Shown here: piece by piece, positions 46,886 through 56,705 of the stretch
Numbering within the stretch: the first letter of the stretch is position 1
How the letters are laid out: every line of letters begins with the position of its first letter
Assembly: GCA_021029095.1 (NCBI GenBank)
Contig: JAJOHG010000032.1
Coordinates: 62,001 to 126,000, forward strand
Reading direction: 5' to 3'
Length of the DNA stretch: 64,000 nucleotides
Source of the DNA: Phellopilus nigrolimitatus
Taxonomy: Eukaryota > Basidiomycota > Agaricomycetes > Hymenochaetales > Hymenochaetaceae
Notes under the pieces: model-generated
Told to the model about the DNA's origin: nothing
The model's input: the letters and a program-made list of their open reading frames with translations, nothing else
The model's database searches: none
Position numbers and translations under genes: made by a program

Positions 46886-48600
46886 TTGGACTATAATGGG
46901 CGGACGTTAAAGGTGCATTACGACAAGTTTTGCGCGCAGACGTCACATCCACTGAGTTTGTCGCCACACTCGTCGAATCTGACCACACCCGTGCAGACGT
47001 CGGCAGCGTCAGCGCAGGCTGTCTTTTTTCAAGCTGCGCAGCTCCAACAGCTCGTTAGCTCCCAGGGCATCGGGCGCTACTCTTCTAGCAGCGGACCGGG
47101 GTCGGCGCCCACCTCTGCGACGCTGGGCGCATCGCTCCAGGCTTTGCAGGAATCCTTGCGAGACCAGCAGCTGCAGACAAACAGAAGCAGGAACGCGAGC
47201 GCGAATGGCTCGCCCGCGTCGCCGTTTGACGCATTCTCGGGGCTGTCGCCGAGCCTCGCGGAGAGGCGGCAGAAGATATCCGCGCCAATCTCTTCGGCCA
47301 GCAGCCGCCCGGGCACGGTGCACAGCGCCAGCGACGGCCTGAGCGTGCCCATGTCACTGTCGACGTCGGCGCCGATACCGAACCCGTTCGTGGCGTCGTC
47401 ACCGGCTTCGCCTAAGCGCAGTAATAGACCGAGCTTCAGCTCGGCTTCATCCGCGCCTCTTGTGAGCTCATCGTCGTCCCGCCCTACCGCCTCTTCATCT
47501 GGCCCCGCCAGCTCCACACACCCGTCACCCGCGACGTCCTCCGCCTCTCCGCCGCGAGGTTCGCATCCTGCGCACCCGGGACCGATCTCAATTCCCCCTC
47601 CTCCGCCCGTCAGTGCGTTCCCCCACTACTCCCCTGGGCAGTCCCACCCCCACCAACACCCCCTCTCGCCCGCTGGCCATCCGATGTCCCCCGTGGGCGT
47701 CATATACCCCGGCTACTCGCCCTACGGGTTCATGAGCCCCGTGCATCAGCACCCGTACGCCATGCCGTCGGCTCGCCGGGGCTCATCAACCCGCCGTACT
47801 TGCTCCCGCACGGGTACCTGCCCGCGAGCCCGGGGATGGGCATGTTCTTCGACCCCGCCGCGTACGAGATGGGCGCGGGCGAGGAGCCGAACGGCTACTT
47901 CCCGCCCGTCGGCGGCTCGCCGCGCGTCGAGGGCTACTTCCCGCGTCGATGCTCGGGAGCTCGGGCCTCGCGAACGAGATCCTCCGCGACGGGAGCACGA
48001 TGTCGGTGGAGGGCCTCGAAGGCCGGCCGGTGCACGAGCTGAACGACTCGGGCTCGGGCGCGTCCGCGCAGACGAACAGCGAGCCCGGGCACGACGAGCT
48101 GGAGTGCAGCGCGCAGAGTTCGAGCTCCGGGGCGACGTCGTGGCGGTCGAGCGAGGAGAACGTCGCCAACGGCACGGCCTCCTCCGCGTCGCTCAACGGC
48201 CTCGCGAGCGACCTGGCCTCCGTGCGGCTCGGGTCCCCACCGAAAGGCAGGAAGCAGAGAAACCGGGACGCCTCGGGCGGGCACACGTCTGCGGCGGAGT
48301 CCCCCGCTGGCGTGCAGCGGCACGAGTCGTCGTCGTCCTCCGAGGCGTCGGCGGAGACCGCGGGCGGGTACCCCGTGGTGAGCGCCGCGCGGCACCTTCT
48401 CCATGGGCGCAGAGGGCGCGCACCGCCCCGCGACGCTGCAGAAGACGCACTCGGACGAGACAGGCGCTCATGTCCGGCTGGCGTCTGTGGAGCCTGCTGC
48501 GCTGTGATCTGCGATTTTGCGAAAATAAAAAAACCTCTCCCCTCCTGCGACAGTCTCAGAAGGACCTGAGAGGGTTTACGCAGTAAAGGTTCTTGAGCCC
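46886..48600 (+). pseudogene. 3' half of an RRM RNA-binding protein gene, frameshifted
   Basis: Begins after a TATACAG acceptor with DYNGRTLKVHYDKF, the final strand of an RRM domain, then a long low-complexity Ser/Pro/His/Gln-rich tail (e.g. SVFPxHYSPG-like, HPHQHPLSPAGHPMSPVG, GYSPYGFMSPVHQHPYAM). The coding frame changes near 47780 (to INPPYLLPHGYLPASPGMGM), near 47945 (to GSSGLANEILRDGSTMSV) and near 48385 (to GTFSMGAEGAHRPATLQKTH). Three frame changes in one exon mark a decayed copy. Its first RRMs are missing. Native proteins of this type bind mRNA in the cytoplasm. Confidence 0.75.
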
Positions 48601-48869
48601 AAGGAACCAAGTTCTGCAGACTTGGATCGGTACGTGTTCATATTCTCAACTAGAAATGCGACTGACCCTACTTAGAAACGAACAATTCCTAGTTGCCTCC
48701 AAGGCGAGGATACAAACTATAATCCTCTTCTGATCATCTCTGCCTGCAATCTCGTCGCGACCGTACACGCCTCGCACACGGGCGAGCCCGACAAGAAAGG
48801 TTACCTTCAGTTTTGGGCGAGTCTCCGCTCGCTCTGAGTGCGGGTCTCGAAGCATAGAAGGGGTTTTTT

Positions 48870-49445
48870 TTTTAAGCATGCGCCCAGCGTACAAGAATCT
48901 CATGGTCAACATCAACGTCTGCATGGGCGCGTCTTACGTCCCGAACGCGCGCTTGAGCGATGCGATGATCAAATATAAACAGACATCGTACGGGGCAAGC
49001 AATCCCCAGAGCTTTTACAGGCGCGTGAGGGTCACGACGAAGCACCTAGGCTACCGCAGGAAGAGCGGGATCAAGGCTTTCGGAAGCCAGTCGGCGAGGA
49101 GGACAGTCTTCCAGTGCGCTGAACTGGGCGGGATGGTCAGCGTGGAACAGTACTTTCAACGAAGTAAGCACGGCTGGCATGTGTGATTAGCTGGATCTTA
49201 GGTACTCATGGCAGTGTACGGAATTCAATATTCGCCTCCAACATGCGGATGTCTTGCCCGTCGTCAATGTGGGAAACAAGGCCAAGAAAATGCCTTTGTC
49301 CCCGCCGAGTCCTGCGAGATCGAGCCGGGCCAACCATACGCAGGTGTGCTCTCTGAGTGCGAAAGTCTTCCGCCACCAGCCCCGCGACTCCGGTGTAACA
49401 CAACAGTCGATGGCATCAAGTTTTCTTTATCCCAAGTCGACTTCA
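48870..49445 (+). pseudogene. Argonaute fragment 2: PAZ region
   Basis: MRPAYKNLMVNINVCMGASY, RVRVTTKHLGYRRKSGIKAF, then GMVSVEQYFQR, a GTAAGC...CTTAG intron, and NIRLQHADVLPVVNVGNKAK are Argonaute linker-1/PAZ sequence. The frame then slips: ESCEIEPGQPYAGVLSE is coded in another frame. The retained intron shows a genomic copy, not a retrogene. It lies downstream of fragment 1 in the correct domain order. Confidence 0.85.
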
Positions 49446-50290
49446 ACTGATGATTCTTATCCGTCCCCTCCCTCCCTCCGTCCCCTCCCTCCCTCCCTCA
49501 AATGATATGGATGACCGCCTCGTCATTGCAGTTGACCCTGATGACAATCCGCACGTCCATGAGCTCTCTGAAATGGACGCAGATGAGGCGTCCTATCGAC
49601 TGCGATTGCTGATGCAGAACAACTACTACCTTCTTCCTGCTCATTCAAAACCTTTCAGCGAGTACTCCTCTTCGACTTCGAAAAAATCCACCCTTAAGCC
49701 TTCATTGCCAACCTTTCTTGACATTTTCAAAGATGGGAAAAAGAAGAGCTTTACACCAGCCCAGAGGGCAGCGAAGTCGCCCACGGCATCTATTTTGAGA
49801 ACGACCTCGGACTCGTCGACTTTGTCTGGCTTGATTCGTCCTCCGCAGACGCATTCTGGTCAGCAGGATTCGCACGCTACGACGATGGCTCCTCAGTCAC
49901 GTCAAGAGGCGAAGAAGGGGCGCGTCGTCGTTGTGCGCGAACGCGTGGAAGACATCGATACTATTACCAAACAGGTAGAGCAGGATCTCAAAGTACGCGA
50001 TGCAGAACGTCGGCGGAATGTCAGTGAGTCTTCGCATTCTGAAGGGTTGTCTGACAATCTTGTGGACCCGACCGATTCTGTCGATCTGTCTCCGGTTACC
50101 GCGAACGATTTCTTCGGTCCTCAGGCGTCTATGTTGAATGGAATCGGTATTGAAGCATCTTTGGGCTCGGAGATGATGGCTGATCGACTTCCGCCTTCAA
50201 GTCCTGGTATCTGGTCTATTGATACTGAGGACGAAGCTTGGCGAGAAGCTCTTCTAAGCTCTGGAAATGGCAAAGTACACGATAATGCCA
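49446..50290 (+). pseudogene. captured fragment of a conserved Ser-rich protein gene
   Basis: An open frame of about 280 codons with HVHELSEMDADEASYRLRLL, MQNNYYLLPAHSKPFSEY, LPTFLDIFKDGKKKSF and VRERVEDIDTITKQVEQDLK. The compact start block, coiled-coil-like middle and phospho-site-rich linkers look like a piece of a conserved Agaricomycete protein whose role I do not know. The frame is open, but it is interposed between two Argonaute fragments and lacks a clear end, so I treat it as a captured fragment. A CCCTCCCTCCCTC-type repeat at 49464-49497 precedes it. Confidence 0.55.
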
Positions 50291-51150
50291 CCATTCGTCA
50301 GTGCTAAGACGATCGCCGAGCAGGGAATCAAAGTACTGGGTCTGTGCTGGGGCGCGCCACCCATACAGGGCTCCGGAATCGAGTTTTCCCTCGACATGAC
50401 GGTCATCCCTGCACGCCTGCTCAGCCCGCCCAAGGTAATCTACTCGTCAGGCTCTCTCACCGTCGCCGACGGATCCTGGAACACCCACAATATACACTTC
50501 CACTGGCCCGCGCAGCTCACTCGCGCCGCCATTCTCGTCCTTGGACTTCAGGGAATCCTCGGACCCGGCGCTGCGCAGTGTCGTGGCACGGTTCCCGACT
50601 ACATGCCGAACGAGTGGGATGCAAATCGACGACTCGCTCCTGCCGCTGCTTTTCGTGCGGCTCCCGCAAGCGAACCCACGCGACCCATTGTGTATCACAG
50701 TGATCGACGCGATCGAGAACGCGATTGAGACGCTTCCTGGGTGCCTGAGCATCATGCTCGTTTTCGTATCCAACAAAGAAATTTACCCGGGAAGCTCTGT
50801 GGCTCCAAGCTCGGGATCCTGACTGACTACATGCAGATGGCGAATGTTAGAAAAGAGAGCTCAGGATCGATACCTCTCGGATATCGCGCTCAAGATCAAC
50901 GTGAAGATTGGTGGTGTCAACCGCCAGCTCGATGCGAGCTCCATTGTACTGGCTAAAAATCACGATGCTCGTTGGAATGGGTGTGACGCAGGCTGGCGTT
51001 GGCTGCGTAAAAGGGACGCAGTGATCGCCGTTGTCGTGGCGAGCTGCAATGAGGAGTTCATACACTATCCCGCAAGTGTAGGCCTCCAGGAACACGGCAA
51101 AGCGGCGGCTTATCTAGAATGCATGTATTCCAATATATATCAAAGCAAAT
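50291..51150 (+). pseudogene. Argonaute fragment 3: linker 2, MID and start of PIWI
   Basis: Collinear pieces of the Argonaute C-terminal half: SAKTIAEQGIKVLGL, DMTVIPARLLSPPKVIYSSG, RAAILVL, then in other frames DPALRSVVARF, LLFVRLPQANPRDPL, VIDAIENAIETLPG, LSDIALKINVKIGGVNRQLD and FIHYPASVGLQEHGKAAAYL. At least three frame changes and an internal stop near 50819-50821 occur. In the GMGVTQ segment (Gly codon 50980-50982) the first catalytic Asp of the PIWI DEDH set is replaced, and the remainder of PIWI is absent. Not able to code for a working slicer. Confidence 0.85.
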
Positions 51151-51297
51151 GGCAATGATAATTGTAACCTGCAACACGAAGCAACTTAACCGAAGTCACA
51201 AAGAAAGGTAAACACAGGCACGATCTGTCGTCTGTTGTCCACGTCACTGCAATCTTGGACAAATGGTGTAGCTAATATCGTCTACACCACTACCACC

Positions 51298-54070
51298 ATG
51301 GATGAAAGGCATATTGACTATTCAAATGTGCTCCACCCTCCACCCCTCAGCTTTTCTCGAAATGCTACACCAGGCGGTGATTCGGATAATGGCAGTACTG
51401 GCTCGTCACACTCGCATTTTTTCTCTGGGCTTAACTCTTCCGGCAGACTCTTCACTGATTTTCGGCATTCTCGTTCTTCATCAACAACACCTCACCCTCC
51501 TTCTGAACACTGGGGAAACCAGCAATTCATGAATCCGTCACATTTGGGGCTCGGAATACCATCTGACAACTCTAGAGAACAATCACCGTCAATGCTGTAT
51601 GCCAGTCACCAGCTTCGAGACCTCCAGACAAGGTATAGACACCTTGAAGAACAGTATGAGTATCTCAAGGAGAGGGTTGTTGTTCTTGGTGTGGAGAGTA
51701 GCACTTATAAGTAAGTAATTGTTTTATTTGCACATGTGAGCCCATCATCATTTCACCCTCACGTTTGCAGGAATGCTTATCAGGGCCTCGTAGATGCTGT
51801 ACCCACCCTCCTCGCAACTGTCACAGTCCCATCAGGACTTCACATTCCTGCGAGAAGCTTGTCGCTCACACCCCTCCACGAAGCTGATTACCCCCGTGTC
51901 CAATATTGGCACAGGTTGAAATGGACAGAGCACACGAAGAAGCAAAAGGGCCTATCAAGCACAATGGAGTCGAAAGGCCCAAGGGGCTCTGTACGGGTGT
52001 GTCAGAATATTAATGTTACAATGCTTTACGTTGAGGACGAAGAGGGAAAACCGGTTGATGGCGGGCGCGCACAAATAATGCGTAACTTCGCTTATACAAT
52101 TTTTTTCAAGCTCGCAAAGCACGGAAAGGCCCCAAAGACATGGAACAGCGCAGGTAATGATGTCAAAGACCATTACGCTAATGAAATGGAGTTAAAGTTT
52201 GCAGAGCTTCGCTACTGTGCCGACTCGTGGAAATCACATTATATTGCAACTCAAAACTACCCATCATGGTACGGATCTCACGGAAGCAAAGGCACGTTCG
52301 TCAAGTCTGAAGACGAGGGTCAAGATGATACTGGTCTTACGGGGAAACATTCAATTAGCGAGACGCGGACGTCGGGTCCATCGAGGAAAAAGGCGAAGAA
52401 AGACATAAAGAAGGTAGAGCAGCTGATGTGTGACGAGCACGAGCTCAACATGGTGAACGACACAGTGGACAACCAAATCGTCGTCGCCGAGCGTGAAAAG
52501 GCGCCTGTTCCACCGACACACACGACACCGTTAGCCGACGGCACGCACAGCTCGAATGCAGGAGTTGACACATTCTGCAGAACGCGGTCCATGGATGGCG
52601 AGCACGAGCTCAACATGGTGAACGACACAGTGGACAACCAAATCGTCGTCGCCGAGCGTGAAAAGGCGCCTGTTCCACCGACACACACGACACCGTTAGC
52701 CGACGGCACGCACAGCTCGAATGCAGGAGTTGACACATTCTGCAGAACGCGGTCCATGGATGGCGAGCACGAGCTCAACATGGTGAACGACACAGTGGAC
52801 AACCAAATCGTCGTCGCCGAGCGTGAAAAGGCGCCTGTTCCACCGACACACACGACACCGTTAGCCGACGGCACGCACAGCTCGAATGCAGGAGTTGACA
52901 CATTCTGCAGAACGCGGTCCATGGATGGCGAGCACGAGCTTGACATGGTGAACGACACAGTGGACAACCAAATCGTCGTCGCCGAGCGTGAAAAGGCACC
53001 TAGTTCACCAGCACACGCGATTTCCTTAGACAACGGCATGCACAACTTGGATGAAGACGTCAACACATGCCGCAAACCGCAGTCAATGGTTGCTGAGCAC
53101 GAGCTCGATATGGTTAACGACACAGTCGATAGTCAGGTTGACGAAGCTCAGACTGCAGCAAGCAAAAATGCTAGGATACCAGTCCCGGTGAGTTCGTTTC
53201 TGTGTGGATTAGATTTGAGTAATGATTATAATTGTTGGTTTTCTGCTTTAGATTGTTAACCCTCTGTATGTATTTGTGTCTTCTTTGTATCATTGTCCTA
53301 CTAATCAGTATTTTTACAGAATTTCGTCTTACGCAAAACCACTGCAACTATCTCAACCTCCTGCAAGCCAGGGCCCTATTCAGACACCAACTTCGACATG
53401 TATGGGCAACGCTACGACCATGAACCTTCTGCCGAATCTCTTATTCCCGGACAACACACCTGCACTCAGTACGGATGCGTCTGGTAAGAGCACATTGACA
53501 TGCACGTCTGCAAATCTCATGGGCGTTTCTATTACAGGCCACTCTTCCATGGCTACGTCCCTCGCCACAGCACAGCCAGCCCCCGAGCTCCATGATCCGA
53601 GCACTGCAGGCCCGGCTTCGCCGGTGCAAGACAACAAGAAGTCTCGGAAATCAACTAAAATGACTACAACTAAACTTACAACAGCCCGGTACGTTATCTT
53701 CAATGTACTCAACCTTGACTGACTACTACTAATTAATGTATTTTTTAGAAACCTCTGTGCGATAGAATGGGTTGAGAAGAACCCTGACGGGACTAGGAGT
53801 GAGTTCATTGAGTACTGGGAAGACCATGTGAAGGGGAAGCCCGCAGAGGAGGTGCGTTACATTACTTTTCTGCTTTATTTCATAATTTAACTTATTTATT
53901 TATTTATTCATTTAGCATTTCAAGCAAGCTTCGTATGCTGCAACAGTTGCGAAGAAGGCACAGAAGGTAAGTATATCTAGCTAAGCTGTCAAGTTCATTT
54001 GTCTCACTGCTCGACAAGCCTGCAGTGTGATCTGTCTACGGCCCCGTCAAATTCTACCTTTACACTGTGA
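51298..54070 (+). CDS. element-encoded second protein with 55-residue tandem repeats
   Basis: Starts at ATG 51298 in a good context (ACCACCATGG). Exons 51298-51710 and 51771-53187 join in phase. Further small exons follow (53252-53265, then from 53320, later NLCAIEWVEKNPDGTRSEF, HFKQASYAATVAKKAQK) to TGA 54068-54070. The N-terminus is Ser/His-rich with a coiled coil (LRDLQTRYRHLEEQYEYLKE). A folded block contains QIMRNFAYTIFFKLAKHGKA, FAELRYCADSWKSHYIATQN and YPSWYG, a pattern seen in transposon-associated basidiomycete proteins. Basic KKAKKDIKK precedes five copies of a 55-residue repeat. A DNA-binding partner of the transposase (TnpA-like role) is my inference. Confidence 0.65.
52435..53160 (+). 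repeat. 165-bp in-frame tandem repeat, five units
   Basis: Units start at 52435, 52600, 52765, 52930 and 53095, each exactly 165 bp (55 codons), beginning EHELNMVNDTVDNQIVVAER. Units 1-3 look identical at the nucleotide level. Unit 4 diverges in its second half, and unit 5 is partial and more diverged. Homogenised units next to decayed ones indicate recent unequal exchange or slippage. Confidence 0.95.
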
Positions 54071-54204
54071 TCGGGGTTAGCAAGACCTAGCAACAGGGAT
54101 GAGAATGGGATCAATGTGCATTTGGAAGGCATGCGGTTTTCTCAATGTCGCTATTAGTTTTGTTATAGTCATTTTATTTCTTTCCTATCCTTGAATACAT
54201 TCTA

Positions 54205-54790
54205 CTCGATTCTGCTCGATTTCGCTCGATTTCGCTCGATTTACGTTTTGCAATGTCTGTTAAACGACACAATTTCATTGGGTGTCACTCGCTAAGCTCG
54301 CTACACTTTATCATAAACCCCACGATATGGCATGATATGGCACGATATGGCACGATAATACATCGAGTGAAAAAGAGCGCACTCGAATGGCCCGATTTCC
54401 CTCTTTCTGGCTCGATCTCGCACGAAAAAAATCGTAGTATTCTCATTCTATCTTGCGATATCGAGCCAAATCGTGCAGTCCGATTTGGTTCGTTTTCGCT
54501 CGATCTCGCACGAGTCACTTTTCTCTGGGATTAAGAGACCGTTTTAGGCGTTTTGTTGCGGCGTCACGGGTGTGCAAAGGAGCATCTTCCGTGACAAAAG
54601 ACGTGAATCCGTAAAACATTTTTTCTATTCTCCCTTATGCTCGTAGAGCCTTCAAATTTTTACAGGATACTCTAGTTATACTCTAGTTTTATTGCATACA
54701 ATTTGTTTTCCAAAATGCCGCCAATTGTAGCAAAGGGAAAAAAATGTTGATTAGGTGTGCAAAGGAATCGAACTACACTGTAGCTAACAA
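54205..54790 (+). repeat. right subterminal repeat region
   Basis: CTCGATTNCGCTCGATT units at 54206-54241, a CACGATATGG tandem run at 54320-54358, CTCGATCTCGCACGAGTCAC at about 54498-54517, and GTGTGCAAAGGAATCGAACT near 54757. The order mirrors the left end. Confidence 0.7.
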
Positions 54791-54960
54791 GAGTTACATA
54801 CTTCGAGACTCTGCTCAAGCAGCTGAAATTTTTGATTTTCAGAATTAGGTGCCATAGCAATGAGAAAAAGATTTGAGTGGCAGCAAAACAGTAAGCAGGA
54901 TCGACGACATGCGCAGTAACGCAACGAGTAACGTTGCTTGGCTTTGTTTGCTCAGCTCAG

Positions 54961-55051
54961 GGATCCGTGACCAGCCATCACATCATGAGGCCGACCTAAT
55001 AAGGCAGGCGTCATGAACATTGAATGTCGCATGCTCAACTTTGAGCTCCCC
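54961..55051 (-). repeat. right terminal inverted repeat of the large element
   Basis: Reverse complement of 38899-38989 with one mismatch; followed by TA as on the left. Confidence 0.9.
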
Positions 55052-55053
55052 TA

Positions 55054-55529
55054 CTGTAAGTTTACGCTCATTCAGGAGTTCTATTTGAGCATATGAGGCT
55101 GACATAATTCAGCGCTACTCAGTAACTCATTTTCCTTGCCTTGCAACACGACTCAAATTGCTGCCGTGACTTAAGTTGAATCGAACGTACATCAGGGAAG
55201 ACCCGCCCTGTCAAATCCTGTCAAATGTAGTCAAACGTGCTTCGATTTCTTCAATTTGCTTCAATTTACTTCAGAACCGTTTAATTTCATGGATTTGAAG
55301 GATTAACTCTTTTTTTGTAACCCCACGACTCAAATTTCTGCCCTGAATTAAGTCAAGTAGAACGTAGTACATTCTAGTAATCGCTTCGTGGGATTGAATA
55401 CTAGAGGACCGCGTCTCACTTCTAAACCTCAGCTGCACTATAATAAATAGAATTTGTTAGTCGCATGAAAGAGCAGGTGTTCAATTGCTTACATGACCGA
55501 CAAACGCACTCTTGTATACGACCTCTAGC
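55054..55529. other. intergenic, outside the element
   Basis: AT-rich, with short homopurine and TCAAAT(C/G)-type near-repeats at 55205-55290. No gene seen. Confidence 0.5.
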
Positions 55530-56705
55530 TCAAGCACGAGAGATCAAGCTTAACTTGTTATGTATAGAAAGCGGTGTTAGAAACAAGGATAAGATGCAAG
55601 ATGGTGAAGTGAAATAAATTACCGAGGCGATAGCATTCTCAATTCTCTTGCGGAGCGCGCGCTGTATTCCATCCCATTCCGCGACAAATGCAGTTGAACG
55701 ATGTCTGCAACCCATGATCTGTTCGAGTACTACTCGCGGAAGAAAGGTAATGCTGTATATTTCCTCGCTTCTCGGCGCGTCCCGGAGTACATCGGTGGCC
55801 AGCTGAATGTATTTCTCCCATCCTGTCGTCGTTGAGCACAGGGTAGAAGCGGATTTGCAAGGTAGGAGTGATTGGTAAGACCTTAAAAAAACACCCATGG
55901 CTTCGGATACCGCTTGGTCCACTTTGCGCCTATAATCGAGCAATTTGAAGTACTGATCCGATCGCAAATTCACAAGTTGCTCCGTGTATCCTTCAAAGCC
56001 TCTATTCCAAAGGCACGCGTACGCCGCGGCCTTAGCGACGTCAGCGAGTCTGAATTGACACGCAATGACGTAAACAGACAACGGGAGTGTATTTTTTGTC
56101 CTGAAAGTGGGAATATTTGCCACGTCCAGGAGCGTCATGCAAAGATTGCCGGCGATTTTTGGCATAGAGAACTTCTTAGCAGCGATCAAAACAAGCCACA
56201 ACGCGCGAATAATAGAGGAAGGATTGTCGATGCTATCCGTGCCAGTCAATGCAGAGGGATGAGAAATGGGGCCTGGATACAGCATACGGAGAAGGATGCG
56301 TATCGTGCTGCTGGATGCAGAGACCTCGTAGACAGGAATGTGGCTAAGGTCGCTTGGTCGTGCTTTCGCAGTAGACCTGGAAATCGTATGACCGGTGCGC
56401 TCGTCAGCTGTTTAAGACAGACGCGATAGCTGTTCGGACTCCGATGGTGATTTTTCCCTATGTCTAAGGGCAAAAATACTATCCGGGGAGGTGGAAGCGA
56501 GGCGTAAAATGCACTCGTGAGCAAGGTATCCGACACCGTCTGAGGTCATCAGGACCACGTCAAAATAAGGAGAAGGAGAATCAGGAAGAACACTGAAAAA
56601 CTCTCCACTGGCAGAGGTCGTTGGCTTGGGTGGATAAGAGGCGGCTGCCAGATCGGTGTCCGGAGCAAAGATCGAGAGCAAGAACGTTGAAGAAAGCTTT
56701 GACAT
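55530..56705 (-). CDS. BTB/POZ domain protein
   Basis: Start ATG 56705 (MSKLSSTF). The BTB fold is marked by PYFDVVLMTSDGVGYLAHECILRLAS, then after an intron HIPVYEVSASSSTIRILLRM and LYPGPI. Helical BACK-like sequence follows: ALWLVLIAAKKFSMPKIAGN, LPLSVYVIACQFRLADVAKA and AAYACLWNRGF. BTB proteins of this type are expanded in Agaricomycetes and may act as Cul3-type adaptors or regulators. The last short intron near 55560-55617 keeps frame whether spliced or not, so the C-terminus is uncertain. No zinc finger or kelch domain is present. Confidence 0.75.

Larger units (their letters stand above)
38899..55051. mobile_element. about 16.2-kb Tnp2-type DNA transposon carrying host gene fragments
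   Basis: Bounded by a 91-bp inverted repeat (38899-38989 and 54961-55051) with a single mismatch, starting GGGGAGCTCAAAGTTGAGC and flanked on both sides by TA, a possible 2-bp target duplication. Inside each end lie further blocks in the same inverted order: GTGTGCAAAGGA(G/A)TCGAACTACACTG, then CTCGATCTCGCACGAGTCAC, then CTCGATT-type repeats. The interior holds a Tnp2 transposase (-), a repeat-containing second gene (+), and decayed fragments of at least four host genes. A two-gene plan with subterminal repeats fits EnSpm/CACTA biology, but the ends are not the classical CACTA. Alternative: two inverted copies of a small element that happen to flank the region. Confidence 0.65.

Noticed and set aside
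46886..48586. A single intact 566-residue protein
   Set aside because: Its last third translates to Arg-rich nonsense, while recognisable sequence continues in the two other frames. It is a frameshifted relic.
52320..53123. 267-codon open frame on the minus strand opposite the tandem repeats
   Set aside because: It mirrors the 165-bp repeats; because the unit is a multiple of three, the antisense frame stays open by construction. No intron or start logic supports it.
52435..53160. CRISPR-like regular spacing
   Set aside because: The 165-bp units abut directly with no unique spacers and encode protein in frame, and the genome is eukaryotic.
54754..54790. Possible tRNA B-box (GTTCGATTCC on the minus strand)
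   Set aside because: No A-box, acceptor stem or cloverleaf could be built around it, and the same string belongs to the transposon subterminal repeat at both ends.
38899..55051. Assignment to KDZ-type transposons with a TET/JBP gene
   Set aside because: I found no TET/JBP dioxygenase motifs inside the element, and the transposase core matches the Tnp2 type.
38899..55051. Helitron capture as the mechanism
   Set aside because: There is no Rep/helicase gene and the ends are long inverted repeats, which Helitrons lack. A nested, already decayed Helitron between about 45.3 and 51.2 kb cannot be fully excluded.
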